Below are positions 1-13,600 of a DNA stretch of 64,000 nt, piece by piece. How positions within the stretch are numbered: the stretch's first letter is position 1; every line of letters starts with the position of its first letter. The notes beneath the pieces were generated by a model. It searched no databases and was not told the origin of the DNA. It saw only the letters and a program-made list of their open reading frames with translations. The position numbers and the translations under genes are program-made. The DNA is from Bolinopsis microptera (Eukaryota; Ctenophora; Tentaculata; Lobata; Bolinopsidae). The stretch is from positions 804,501 to 868,500 of the forward strand of contig NC_087075.1 in the NCBI RefSeq assembly GCF_026151205.1. Direction: 5' to 3'.

Positions 1-472
1 AGTGCTGACTCCGACACTGGTTTTGTATTTGATAATAACTAACAGTGCACACAGTACTACTTCAGTAGAACCTTCAATAACTGAAGATAAACCTTCCCTC
101 TGGGGGGTCCGACTAACCCACCAATGAAAGGTCTCCTTTGTGACACGTGACAATAATCCCCCCATAGCGGGGCACGAGTCAGGTCACGTGTGATATTGCT
201 TAGCCAGGAGGTTTTGTTCACCTGTGTTATCGCACATAAAGCAGGTTGGTGTGTAGTGCACTGCATGATTTGTGGTTGTACACATGGCCGGGTATCCCTC
301 CTTTTACCGGCCTCCATAAATTCGAACTTCAACAACAGTATCGTTAAGAACCGTTATTGAAACTTGATTTGTATTTGATGATCCCTGGAAAAGCTTTACT
401 CAACAAGAAACTCTCTAAGTGCTTTTCTAAAGATCCAGGTTGGTACACACTACACACAGAGGGTATAGTAAC
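1..472. other. Unassigned left-edge sequence
   Basis: No gene could be supported. A 92-codon minus-strand open frame (57-335) has no recognisable domain and no splice or promoter context, so it is not called. The phrase GTATTTGAT occurs near 26 and again near 370, but no larger duplication was seen. Confidence 0.4.
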
Positions 473-1255
473 CATGCCACCCCCCCCCCCCTATAACCAT
501 ACCCCCCCCCCCACTATAACCATGCCCCCCCCTATAACCATACCACCCCCTATAACCATGCCCCCCCCTATAACCATACCACCCCCCCCCCCTATAACCA
601 TGCCCCCCCCTATAACCATACCACCCCCTATAACCATGCCCCCCCCCCCCTATAACCATACCACCCCCTATAACCATGCCCCCCCTATAACCATACCACC
701 CCCCTATAACCATGCCCCCCCCCCCCCCTCCCCCCCTATAACCATGCCCCCCCTCCTCCTATAACCATGCCCCCCCCCTCCCCCCTATAACCATGCCCCC
801 CCTCCTCCTATAACCATGCCCCCCCCCCCCCCCTATAACCAATGGTTATAGGGGGGGGGGGCATGGTTACTATAACCATGCCCCCCCCCCCCCCCTATAA
901 CCATGCCCCCCCCCCCTATAACCATGCCACCCCCCCTATAACCATCCCCCCCTATAACCATGCCACCCCCCAACAACCATGCCACCCCCCTATAACCATG
1001 CCACCCCCCTATAACCATGCCACCCCCCCCCCCCCCCCAAATAACCATGCCACCCCCCTATAACCATGCCCCCCCCCCATATAACCATGCCCCCCCCCCC
1101 CCCCCCCCATATAACCATACCCCCCCTATAACCATGCTCCCCCTATAACCATGCCCCCCCCCCCTATAACCATGCTCCCCCTATAACCATGCCACCCCCC
1201 TATAACCATGCTCCCCCTATAACCATGCCACCCCCCAATTAACCATGCTCCCCCC
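473..1255. repeat. C-rich minisatellite, CCCCCCTATAACCATG unit
   Basis: Direct tandem repeat of about 16 bp, with core CTATAACCATGCC and C-runs of 5 to 18. Open frames on both strands (PPPPYNHTP-type plus strand, GGMVIGGG-type minus strand) are artefacts of the repeat. One short inverted switch occurs around 840-870, where the unit appears as TGGTTATAGGGGG. The array continues at 2469-2735 after an inserted retrotransposon remnant. C-run lengths are likely to be poorly called. Confidence 0.9.
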
Positions 1256-2467
1256 TAAACAGGATTAAACAGGATTCAACATGATTAAACAGGATTAAAC
1301 ATAAATTTGTCAATGAGAGCCCTAACACTCACGTCTTGACTATACATCAATATAATAGAAATAAATAAATAAATAATGTGCAAGAGTTTTCTTAAAATAA
1401 AAATTTAAAAATCATAAAAATTTAACTTCGTCACATCTTTTGTTGAAAAAGAAACAATAGCAAATAAAATAATTTAATTCCCATGAACATGTTCCAAAAT
1501 GATATGATATGGTGATCGTGATATGAAATGAAATGAAGCTCGACTTGACCGTCACGTGTCCGCAGAGGAGTTCTGTTGAGGTGTAGCGGGGACTTTACAG
1601 CTGGACTTCAGCAGATCCTTCTTAGTGACTTCCTTCTTCGGGAAACGCCTGTTGTTTGCTCTCACCAAGAACCTCGCTGTCTCTCTTATGAGGCTGGCAT
1701 CTGTGAATAGCCCCTCTAAGTTAGCGAAAAGACAGGTTTTGGCTCTCTGACTAAAGCGGTGTCGGTAGTCTTCATACGGAGGACGTGTACCTCATCTTCG
1801 ATGATGGGGTCGAAGAATGGCATTTCTGCGAAATTTTCGAGCATGTCCATGTCCTCTGTTGAGCAATCTTTACATATCCGAGGTACGATCTGGTTTCTTT
1901 TGTGGGTTCCATGACGTCCTGTCTCAATATTGAAATTGTGTGAGCTTGATCTGAATTGAGCCAGCTTTTTGGATTCAGCGTGCGACAGATTCATATTGAG
2001 GTACTGCTCATAGCCAAAACTCATCTTTATGGTGTTGTAGAACGTTAGTTTCTTGTTGTTCCATCTCTCAGTGTTCCATATCTGCCTGAAGTTGGAACGC
2101 ATCGCTTCTTTGATTTGTGAAGGTGAGAGTTTTAGATGATGTCCATTGGGTTGGTTTAGAACCGACCGTGCAGTCTCGATGTTGGTGTTCCAAGAAAGAC
2201 TGAGGCTGCGTTGCTCTTTGAAGGCATGTCGCACAAGACTGTTAGATCCAGCTTTCTCCATTTTATCTAATCTTTCCCAGTAGTTATACACTTGAGCACT
2301 TGGGATGATAGCTCTATCGCCAAAGGGTAGCGTCCTGTGTCACCCCAAATTGCCGCATTTGATGTTTGTTTATTGACGTTGAGAGTCCACTTGAGAAACG
2401 AGATGTGAAGTTTTTCTAGTGGATCTTGCCTGATCTGTTTTAGGTTGGGAAAGTTACCCGATGAGAA
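1256..2467 (-). mobile_element. 5'-truncated non-LTR retrotransposon (CR1/L2-like) inserted in the minisatellite
   Basis: The same C-rich minisatellite flanks this segment on both sides, so it is an insertion. Read on the minus strand, it carries the C-terminal part of a reverse-transcriptase polyprotein (2460 to 1552), then an AT-rich non-coding tail, and ends near 1256 with about four copies of a TTTAATCCTG-type decamer. A short tandem repeat tail at the 3' end, without poly(A), is a known feature of CR1/L2-clade elements. The catalytic reverse-transcriptase core is absent, as expected for 5' truncation. The exact family is uncertain. Confidence 0.7.
1552..2460 (-). pseudogene. Reverse-transcriptase C-terminal region, frameshifted
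   Basis: Three overlapping minus-strand frames make one broken reading frame. From 2460 it reads DPLEKLHISFLKW and NAAIWGDTGRYPL. It shifts near 2290 into YNYWERLDK, then KLTFYNTIKMSFGYEQYL, FRSSSHNFNIETGRH and a CKDC segment with PIIEDEVHVL. It shifts again near 1730 into LFANLEGLFTDASLIRE and stops at 1552-1554. The order (GRYPL, NYWERL, RSSSH..IETGR, IEDEVH) is the usual C-terminal signature of many animal non-LTR retrotransposon proteins. Two frameshifts and loss of the catalytic domain make it non-functional. Confidence 0.75.
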
Positions 2468-2468
2468 G

Positions 2469-2735
2469 CCCCCCTATAACCATGCCACCCCCCTATAACC
2501 ATGCCCCCCCCCCCCCCATATAACCATGCCCCCCCCCCCTATAACCATGCTCCCCCTATAACCATGCCACCCCCCTATAACCATGCTCCCCCTATAACCA
2601 TGCCCCCCCCCCCCCTATAACCATGCTCCCCCTATAACCATGCCCCCCCCCCCCTATAACCATGCTCCCCCTATAACCATGCCACCCCCCTATAACCATG
2701 CTCCCCCTATAACCATGCGACCCCCCAATTAACCA
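2469..2735. repeat. C-rich minisatellite, second part
   Basis: Continuation of the CCCCCCTATAACCATG array after the retrotransposon insertion, with the same unit and the same GCTCCCCCTATAACCATG variant. It ends near AATTAACCATGTTT. Confidence 0.9.
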
Positions 2736-2824
2736 TGTTTTGATACGTGCTAACTGGGCCCACCCTATCTATTCTTGCTTGCTCTGTAAAGCTCTCATTG
2801 TAAAACACATTTCTAGTCTACTCT

Positions 2825-2873
2825 CTGATTGGCTGTTTGTTGTCACGTGGGCGCTGAGGTGTCCTCTGATTGG
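2825..2873 (+). promoter_or_regulatory. Candidate promoter: two inverted CCAAT boxes and an E-box
   Basis: CTGATTGG, the inverse of CCAATCAG, occurs at 2825-2832 and again at 2866-2873, with a CACGTG E-box between them at 2844-2849. Paired NF-Y-type CCAAT boxes roughly 40 bp apart are common in TATA-less animal promoters. If real, it would start transcription toward the plus-strand exons, giving a ninein-like protein beginning at ATG 3766, or drive something unrelated. No TATA box is obvious. Confidence 0.4.
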
Positions 2874-3306
2874 ATGATCCCTCCTCTCCTGTCAGGTCCG
2901 GGCTACTTATGTATTGCTTGTCGCATATTGATATTATAATTCAGTCTTTACAATTTCGAAGTGCAATTTTTAGTTTCAAACTTTTCGCTGCTTGCCAAGA
3001 TTTTAATGTTAAAACACACCGCTCTGTGTTGTTTGTACTGTGATGATGCAACTTTGTGATTTAGCTAGGGGTTTTTAACTTGTTTGTGTGTTATGGCGCA
3101 GTGTGTCTTGTGGAGTGTCGCTCAGTTGACCTCATTTATAATTTTGTTTGCTTCTCTTTTCAATGAATTCCTTTACTAAGTATCTTTTTTCACTCTCTCA
3201 ACAAGGGTCGACCGAGGCCGAGGAAATTTTGCTTTGATAAAACCGAGGCCGAGGCAAACCGAGGAATTGTCCTCCTGACCGAGACCCTTGTCTCTCAAGT
3301 GGGTCG

Positions 3307-3384
3307 ATCATATTAGATTATAAGTGACAAATGAGAGTTTTTACAGTGAGTGGAGACTCTCATTTGTCAATAATTTAATATGAT
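3307..3384. repeat. Hairpin-forming inverted repeat
   Basis: Perfect 14-bp arms TGACAAATGAGAGT (3325-3338) and its complement (3356-3369) enclose a 17-bp loop. An outer 9-bp pair, ATCATATTA (3307-3315) with TAATATGAT (3376-3384), extends it. It could be a small MITE-like element or a structured RNA. There is no further evidence of function. Confidence 0.6.
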
Positions 3385-3758
3385 TTTCTTTACTCGTTAT
3401 TTTTTCCATTAGGTGAATTTTCTTTCTTAAGCTTTTTTATTACACTTGTACATATTGCCTATCTAATTGTGACAATAGAAAACTGGTATATTGCTTGGAA
3501 TGGCGTATCTTAGTATTATTTAAATTGTAGTGTGTAGTGTGTATTATTAAGAATGTTTGAAATTTGACCCTGTCCCTCAGAGAGAGCGAACATTGGTAAC
3601 TGTTGTAATTAAGCTGATGTATTATCAGTATACAACCTTCTGTATCGTTACTTTTCATCTCTTGCTGCCTTGTTCTTTGTTATGTACTAAATATTCTGTT
3701 TTGCTAGATAACAGCTCCTCTTGTTGCGGATATGATCGGACTACCTCAACTTGATTAG

Positions 3759-4669
3759 CTGTTACATGCCCCTTACCCCCTTACCAATGCCAAAACTCAC
3801 CTCGCCTTTTGGGAAACATCCCGCGGAACTGATTGCAACAAAATCAAACAAGATTTTCACATTTGCTAAAGAAGAAACAGAGGAGTTGACAGCTGGAAAC
3901 AGTAATATCCAGAAGAAGAGTGTACTGAACAGTACTAATAATATAAGAAGTAGATCTGCAAGTCCTCAGCTGTCCCGACCAGGATCCAGGATGTCCTCAT
4001 TTTATAATGGCTACAGTTCTCCTCTACCTGGCAACCAAGAAATGAGTCTTAGTCTGGATTTGAGACAAAGCCGAGACACTAAATTGGTGCAAGGCCGAGG
4101 TACTGCAGTGGCAAGGTCTGGTAGCCTGAAAAGATCAGGTTCGCTGAGCCGACCAAGATCAGAGTCACCAAGTATTATTAGAACCAACTCCTCCAGAAAT
4201 AGTAAAAACTCTGCAAGGTCTAATTCTCCTAAGCACGACAACTTAACAAGGTCTAATTCTCCTAACTACCAGAGTGACTGCACGGAGGAGAACTGTTTGA
4301 ACCTCTTCCACCAACACAACCTCAACAAGTCCCGCTCTAACTATTCAGACTGGGGTTCCTCCAAGAGCCCGTCTAGTACAACCCATACCAAGAGCATCAC
4401 GTCACGTGATAGTGTGGTGACGACACGTGATAGTGTGGTGACGACACGTGATAGTGTGGTGACGTCACGTGATAGTGTGGTGACGTCACGTGATAGTGAA
4501 GTCGTCTCAAGAACTCCGTCTCCCTCAAAAGACCCGGGGTTTGACAGATTGAGTCAGGCTATCAGAGATATGGATAAGTTTTACAAGGTAGAAGGAGATG
4601 AGGATGTGGTGACAGGGCTAGGAGAGAATGTTAACGTTACTGAACTGGATAAAATCAACATGTTACTAG
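3759..4669 (+). CDS. Ninein exon A: Ser/Arg-rich linker
   Basis: In-frame from the acceptor-like TTAG at 3758 (first ATG 3766) to donor CTAG/GTAGTG at 4669. It encodes a low-complexity, probably disordered stretch with [14 protein letters not shown] and many SR/SP pairs, consistent with a phosphorylated linker. It includes a coding minisatellite at about 4398-4500. It ends after one base of a split codon, completed by the next exon. The upstream boundary is the least certain in the gene. Confidence 0.7.
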
Positions 4670-7600
4670 GTAGTGTGCCTCATTTAACTGTTACTAGGTA
4701 GTGTGCCTCATTTAACTGTTACTAGGTAGTGTGCCTCATTTAACTGTTACCAGGTAGTGTGCCTCATTTAACTGTTACTAGGTAGTGTGCCTCATTTAAC
4801 TGTTACTAGGTAGTGTGCCTCATTTAACTGTTACTAGGTAGTGTGCCTCATTTAACTGTTACTAGGTAGTGTGCCTCATTTAACAGTTACCAGGTAGTGT
4901 GCCTCATTTAACTGTTACTAGGTAGTGTGCCTCATTTAACTGTTACCAGGTAGTGTGCCTCATTTAACAGTTACCAGGTAGTGTGCCTCATTTAACTGTT
5001 ACTAGGTAGTGTGCCTCATTTAACTGTTACTAGGTAGTGTGCCTCATTTAACTGTTACTAGGTAGTGTGCCTCATTTAACAGTTACTAGGTAGTGTGCCT
5101 CATTTAACTGTTACTAGGTAGTGTGCCTCATTTAACTGTTACTAGGTAGTGTGCCTCATTTAACTGTTACTAGGTAGTGTGCCTCATTTAACTGTTACTA
5201 GGTAGTGTGCCTCATTTAACTGTTACTAGGTAGTGTGCCTCATTTAACTGTTACCAGGTAGTGTGCCTCATTTAACTGTTACTAGGTAGTGTGCCTCATT
5301 TAACTGTTACCAGGTAGTGTGCCTCATTTAACTGTTACTAGGTAGTGTGCCTCATTTAACTGTTACTAGGTAGTGTGCCTCATTTAACTGTTACTAGGTA
5401 GTGTGCCTCATTTAACTGTTACTAGGTAGTGTGCCTCATTTAACTGTTACCAGGTAGTGTGCCTCATTTAACTGTTACCAGGTAGTGTGCCTCATTTAAC
5501 TGTTACTAGGTAGTGTGCCTCATTTAACTGTTACTAGGTAGTGTGCCTCATTTAACTGTTACCAGGTAGTGTGCCTCATTTAACTGTTACTAGGTAGTGT
5601 GCCTCATTTAACTGTTACTAGGTAGTGTGCCTCATTTAACTGTTACTAGGTAGTGTGCCTCATTTAACTGTTACTAGGTAGTGTGCCTCATTTAACTGTT
5701 ACTAGGTAGTGTGCCTCATTTAACTGTTACTAGGTAGTGTGCCTCATTTAACTGTTACTAGGTAGTGTGCCTCATTTAACTGTTACCAGGTAGTGTGCCT
5801 CATTTAACTGTTACCAGGTAGTGTGCCTCATTTAACTGTTACTAGGTAGTGTGCCTCATTTAACTGTTACTAGGTAGTGTGCCTCATTTAACTGTTACCA
5901 GGTAGTGTGCCTCATTTAACAGTTACCAGGTAGTGTGCCTCATTTAACTGTTACTAGGTAGTGTGCCTCATTTAACTGTTACTAGGTAGTGTGCCTCATT
6001 TAACTGTTACTAGGTAGTGTGCCTCATTTAACTGTTACTAGGTAGTGTGCCTCATTTAACTGTTACTAGGTAGTGTGCCTCATTTAACTGTTACTAGGTA
6101 GTGTGCCTCATTTAACTGTTACCAGGTAGTGTGCCTCATTTAACTGTTACTAGGTAGTGTGCCTCATTTAACTGTTACTAGGTAGTGTGCCTCATTTAAC
6201 TGTTACTAGGTAGTGTGCCTCATTTAACTGTTACTAGGTAGTGTGCCTCATTTAAGTAGTATATATACTGTACTGTATTTTCTATTTGCAGTGTGTATAC
6301 TGTAGTGTATTTTCTATTTGCAGTGTGTATACTGTACTGTATTTTCTATTTGCAGTGTGTATACTGTAGTGTATTTTCTATTTGCAGCCCACAACATTGC
6401 CCCCCTATTCCCGGAGCTGACTGATGAGAGTGTAACTATAGAGCGAGTCCTGGAGGTGTGGGAGGAGAAGGGACTTAAAGACTCCACTGACAGATCTATC
6501 ATAGAGTTCCTCAAGGTAAGTGTACTTCAGTAGTAGGGTAACTAGGTAACAGTAGGGTAACTAGGTAACAGTAGGGTAACTAGGAGTGTTACTATGGTAA
6601 CAGTAGGGTAACTAGGAGTGTTACTATGGTAACAGTAGGGTAACTAGGAGTGTTACTATGGTAACAGTAGGGTAACTAGGAGTGTTACTATGGTAACAGT
6701 AGGGTAACTAGGAGTGTTACTATGGTAACAGAAGGGTAACTAGGAGTGTTACTATGGTAACAGTAGGGTAACTAGGAGTGTTACTATGGTAACAGTAGGG
6801 TAACTAGGAGTGTTACTATGATAACAGTAACTCAGTGCTCATACTGTGTGGTTTGTTGCTATTTTGATTACAATTGAGAGAGGGGTATTATATATTCTCC
6901 TCCTCAGCGAGTAGACAGTATGTCGCGTGGTGAGAACCAGATAATACCACAAATACTGTGCTACAACGTGGAGGCGATACTCACTTCTAACGAGGTGGAG
7001 AGCGATACTCTGCGGGAGTCAGCTATTGCTGCTTTTAAATCTGTCATCACCACTTTACAGTAAGTTTAGTTAAACTAAATGATACAACTATAGAACGATA
7101 TCCATTCAAGAACTCTGGCTAGAAATGTTTAAAATAAGATCTAACACACTCGCATTCTTACCCACACTCACATTCTTACCCACACTCACATTCTTACCCA
7201 CACTCACATTCTTACCCACACTCACATTCTTACCCACACTCACATTCTACCCACACTCACATTCTTACCCACACTCACATTCTTACCCACACTCACATTC
7301 TTACCCACACTCACATTCTTACCCACACTCACATTCTTACCCACACTCGCATTCTTACCCATACTCACATTCTTACCCACACTCACATTCTTATCCACAT
7401 GACTCACATTCTACCCACACTCACATTCTTACCCACACTCACATTCTACCCACACTCACATTCTTACCCACACTCACATTCTTACCCACACTCACATTCT
7501 TACCCACACTCACATTCTACCCACACTCACATTCTTACCCACACTCACATTCTTACCCACACTCACATTCTTATCCACATGACTCACATTCTACCCACAC

Positions 7601-10600
7601 TCACATTCTACCCACACTCACATTCTTACCCACACTCACATTCTTACCCACACTCACATTCTTACCCACACTCACATTCTTACCCACACTCACATTCTTA
7701 CCCACACTCACATTCTTACCCACACTCACATTCTTACCCACACTCACATTCTACCCACACTCACATTCTTACCCACACTCACATTCTTACCCACACTCAC
7801 ATTCTTATCCACATGACTCACATTCTACCCACACTCACATTCTACCCACACTCACATTCTTACCCACACTCACATTCTTACCCACACTCACATTCTTACC
7901 CACACTCACATTCTTACCCACACTCACATTCTTACCCACACTCACATTCTTACCCACACTCACATTCTTACCCACACTCACATTCTTACCCACACTCACA
8001 TTCTTACCCACACTCACATTCTTACCCACACTCACATTCTTACCCACACTCGCATTCTACCCACACTCACATTCTACCCACACTCGCATTCTTACCCACA
8101 CTCACATTCTTATCCACATGACTCACATTCTACCCACACTCACATTCTACCCACACTCACATTTTTACCCACACTCACATTCTTACCCACACTCACATTT
8201 TACCCACACTCACATTCTACCCACACTCACATTCTTACCCACACTCACATTCTTACCCACACTCACATTCTACCCACACTCACATTCTTACCCACACTCA
8301 CATTCTTACCCACACTCACATTCTTACCCACACTCACATTCTTACCCACACTCACATTCTACCCACACTCACATTCTTACCCACACTAACATTCTTACCC
8401 ACACTCACATTCTTACCCACACTCACATTCTTACCCACACTCACATTCTTACCCACACTCATATTCTTACCCACACTCACATTCTTACCCACACTCACAT
8501 TCTACCCACACTCACATTCTTACCCACACTCACATTCTTACCCACACTCACATTCTTACCCACACTCACATTCTTACCCACACTCACATTCTTACCCACA
8601 CTCACATTCTTACCCACACTCACATTCTACCCACACTCACATTCTTACCCACACTCACATTCTTACCCACACTCACATTCTTACCCACACTCACATTCTT
8701 ACCCACACTCACATTCTACCCACACTCACATTCTTACCCACACTCACATTCTTACCCACACTCGCATTCTTACCCACACTCACATTCTTACCTACACTCA
8801 CATTCTACCCACACTCACATTCTTACCCACACTCTCATTCTTACCCACACTCGCATTCTTACCCACACTCACATTCTACCCACACTCACATTCTTACCCA
8901 CACTCACATTCTTACCCACACTCACATTCTTACCCACACTCACATTCTTACCCACACTCACATTCTTACCCACACTCACATTCTTACCCACACTCACATT
9001 CTACCCACACTCACATTCTTACCCACACTCACATTCTTACCCACACTCACATTCTTACCCACACTCACATTCTTACCCACACTCTCATTCTTACCCACAC
9101 TCTCATTCTTACCCACACTTACATTCTTACCCACACTCACATTCTTACCCACACTCACATTCTTACCCACACTCGCATTCTTACCCACACTCGCATTCTT
9201 ACCCACACTCACATTCTTACCCACACTCTCATTCTTACCCACACTCACATTCTTACCCACACTCACATTCTACCCACACTCACATTCTTACCCACACTCA
9301 CATTCTTACCCACACTCACATTCTTACCCATACTCACATTCTTACCCACACTCACATTCTTACCCGCACTCACATTCTTACCCACACTCACATTCTTACC
9401 CACACTCACATTCTTACCCACACTCACATTCTTACCCACACTCACATTCTTACCCACACTCAGGTCGAACTTAGCTCAAGTTCAGTACGATATGGACGCT
9501 CTGAGTGTTGCACTGGAACGCAGAACAGAGGAGCTAGAGAAGAACCTGCACGAGTATGAGATAGGGCTAGATCTGGAGCACAAGAAGAGCGATGAGAAAC
9601 TCAGGTTATTTACAGTAGTAACACTAGTAGTAGTGAAACTCAGGTTATTTTTTTCGTTTATAAATTTAAATTCTCTGAACATTTCCTGTTTTATAAGTAC
9701 TAAACTGTTTGAATAAGAACTGATTTTATTAAAAATTTCGACCAGGGTACAGAAGGAGGTATTCCGACAAGCGAGCCTGCAGCTTGAAAAAGAGGGCGAA
9801 CTAAAAGTAGAGAAACTAAACAACCAGATGGATGGTATTATTAAGAGGACTGATAAGGAAATAAAGAATTTGAAGAATGAGGAAGCGAACTTGAAGAAGA
9901 TGATGGCAGAGCAGAATGAGGTACACAACAACAAGCTGACCCTCGTTATAACGTACAGGACCCATCTAGCCACCAAAACTCACAAGCTGACCCTCGTTAT
10001 TACGTACAGGACCTATCTAGCCACCAAATATGGGCATATGGTTTTTTGCTCATAACTCAGCCAATTTTTGTTCAGGAGACTACTAGCTATAATTATAAGT
10101 AGAGTACCAAAAATTTGGGTTTTGAGGTGATTTGGCATAATTGGGCAAAAAATTGACTGAATATGGTAAAGCTGCCATAATATAGCCTGACTGACAATTT
10201 TCTCGACTGACTGGCAATGTTTCTTCTTTTTCCCCATTTAGAATACAAAGATTAGTACATTTTAGCTTATGATTAATATTATATTTTTACCTATAGTTTA
10301 CCTAGATTGCACCGTGGGTGGTTGCACCGTGAGTGGTTGGGGTCCGGGACCCCCAAAAAAACTCAAAAGGTCAGTCACATGCCCTACTATCTCGAAAACG
10401 AGTTTCACAAAAAATGTTGGGTGAACAAATTAATTAATTAACAAATTAGACGGGTTTCTGCTAGTACAATTAAGAGTTAGGGGGGACGGTTAACCTCGCC
10501 AACTCTGTATCTTACGAGATTACACTGATATGATTGAGTATGTTATTTGAAAGCGTTCAATGCTAAGACTTGGTTAGCTTAAACATAATGTCATGTTAGT

Positions 10601-13600
10601 TGAAGACAATAGTTTATAGTGTGGTATTCAAGTTGACGACTAAGTCTCTCTCTCTCTCTCTAAGATTAAGTATTATATGAAAGTTCCTTAGTTTCACTTT
10701 CACTCTGTCAGGATATAAGAGTTTCACTTTCACTCTGTCAGGATATAAGAGTTTCACTTTCACTCTGTCAGGATATAAGACTCACAAAGAAGTATCTACA
10801 CGAGGCACAGAACGAGCTGATAAAGTATGACGAGTTACAGGACGCTTACAAGATGGTGGTGGAGGAATACCAGAAACTACACAGGGTAAATACACGTGGT
10901 GTGACGTCATGACACGTGGTGTGACGTCATGACACGTGGTGTAAATACACGTGTTATCTTTTAAACTACACAGGGTAAATACACGTGTTATCTTTTAAAC
11001 TACACAGGGTAAATACACGTGTTATCTTTTAAACTACACGGGGTAAATACACGTGTTATCTTTTAAACTACACGGGGTAAATACACGTGTTATCTTTTAA
11101 ACTACACGGGGTAAATACACGTGTTATCTTTTAAACTACACAGGGTAAATACACGTGTTATCTTTTAAACTACACAGGGTAAATACACGTGTTATCTTTT
11201 AAACTACACAGGGTAAATACACGTGTTATCTTTTAAACTACACAGGGTAAATACACGTGTTATCTTTTAAACTACACAGGGTAAATACACGTGTTATCTT
11301 TTAAACTACACGGGGTAAATACACGTGTTATCTTTTAAACTACACGGGGTAAATACACGTGTTATCTTTTAAACTACACAGGGTAAATACACGTGTTATC
11401 TTTTAAACTACACAGGGTAAATACACGTGTTATCTTTTAAACTACACAGGGTAAATACACGTGTTATCTTTTAAACTACACAGGGTAAATACACGTGTTA
11501 TCTTTTAAACTACACAGGGTAAATACACGTGTTATCTTTTAAACTACACAGGGTAAATACACGTGTTATCTTTTAAACTACACGGGGTAAATACACGTGT
11601 TATCTTTTAAACTACACGGGGTAAATACACGTGTTATCTTTTAAACTACACAGGGTAAATACACGTGTTATCTTTTAAACTACACAGGGTAAATACACGT
11701 GTTATCTTTTAAACTACACAGGGTAAATACACGTGTTATCTTTTAAACTACACAGGGTAAATACACGTGTTATCTTTTAAACTACACAGGGTAAATACAC
11801 GTGTTATCTTTTAAACTACACAGGGTAAATACACGTGTTATCTTTTAAACTACACAGGGTAAATACACGTGTTATCTTTTAAACTACACAGGGTAAATAC
11901 ACGTGTTATCTTTTAAACTACACAGGGTAAATACACGTGTTATCTTTTAAACTACACAGGGTAAATACACGTGTTATCTTTTAAACTACACAGGGTAAAT
12001 ACACGTGTTATCTTTTAAACTACACAGGGTAAATACACGTGTTATCTTTTAAACTACACAGGGTAAATACACGTGTTATCTTTTAAACTACACAGGGTAA
12101 ATACACGTGTTATCTTTTAAACTACACAGGGTAAATACACGTGTTATCTTTTAAACTACACAGGGTAAATACACGTGTTATCTTTTAAACTACACAGGGT
12201 AAATACACGTGTTATCTTTTAAACTACACAGGGTAAATACACGTGTTATCTTTTAAACTACACAGGGTAAATACACGTGTTATCTTTTAAACTACACAGG
12301 GTAAATACACGTGTTATCTTTTAAACTACACAGGGTAAATACACGTGTTATCTTTTAAACTACACAGGGTAAATACACGTGTTATCTTTTAAACTACACA
12401 GGGTAAATACACGTGTTATCTTTTAAACTACACAGGGTAAATACACGTGTTATCTTTTAAACTACACAGGGTAAATACACGTGTTATCTTTTAAACTACA
12501 CAGGGTAAATACACGTGTTATCTTTTAAACTACACAGGGTAAATACACGTGTTATCTTTTAAACTACACAGGGTAAATACACGTGTTATCTTTTAAACTA
12601 CACAGGGTAAATACACGTGTTATCTTTTAACTACACAGGGTAAATACGCGTGTTATCTTTTAAACTACACGGGGTAAATACACGTGTTATCTTTTAAACT
12701 ACACAGGGTAAATACACGTGTTATCTTTTAAACTACACAGGGTAAATACACGTGTTATCTTTTAAACTACACAGGGTAAATACACGTGTTATCTTTTAAA
12801 CTACACAGGGTAAATACACGTGTTATCTTTTAAACTACACAGGGTAAATATACGTGTTATCTTTTAAACTACACAGGGTAAATACACGTGTTATCTTTTA
12901 AACTACACAGGGTAAATACACGTGTTATCTTTTAAACTACACAGGGTAAATACACGTGTTATCTTTTAAACTACACAGGGTAAATACACGTGTTATCTTT
13001 TAAACTACACAGGGTAAATACACGTGTTATCTTTTAACTACACAGGGTAAATACGCGTGTTATCTTTTAAACTACACGGGGTAAATACACGTGTTATCTT
13101 TTAAACTACACAGGGTAAATACACGTGTTATCTTTTAAACTACACAGGGTAAATACACGTGTTATCTTTTAAACTACACGGGGTAAATACACGTGTTATC
13201 TTTTAAACTACACAGGGTAAATACACGTGTTATCTTTTAAACTACACAGGGTAAATACACGTGTTATCTTTTAAACTACACGGGGTAAATACACGTGTTA
13301 TCTTTTAAACTACCCTACTATGGTTACTATGGTTACTATGTTCACTATTGTCACTATGTTCACTATGATTACTATGGTCACTATTGTCACTATGGTAACT
13401 ATTGTCACTATGGTCACTATGGTCACTATGGTCACTATGATTACTATGGTCACTATTGTCACTATGGTCACTATGGTCACTATGGCCACTGTGGTCACCA
13501 TGGTTACTATGGTTACTATGGTTACTATGGTCACTTTGGTTACTTTGGTTACTTTGGTTACTATGGTTGCTATGGTTACTATGCTGTACTGACCAGGCAA

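Larger units (their letters stand above)
2736..3758 (+). other. Non-coding region upstream of the plus-strand ninein exons
   Basis: About 1 kb without a supportable exon. It holds the CCAAT/E-box cluster (2825-2873), a GACCGAGGCCGAGG-type motif repeated around 3210-3285, and a hairpin at 3307-3384. It could be a promoter plus 5' UTR, an intron, or the junction of a rearrangement. The missing third EF-hand region of ninein was searched for here and not found. Confidence 0.5.

Noticed and set aside
57-335. 92-residue minus-strand open frame
   Set aside because: No recognisable motif, atypical composition, and no supporting signals at either end.
7125-9716. 863-residue open frame of [18 protein letters not shown]
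   Set aside because: It is an 18-bp minisatellite without stop codons. Only the last ~47 codons from 9464 to 9604 belong to a real exon.
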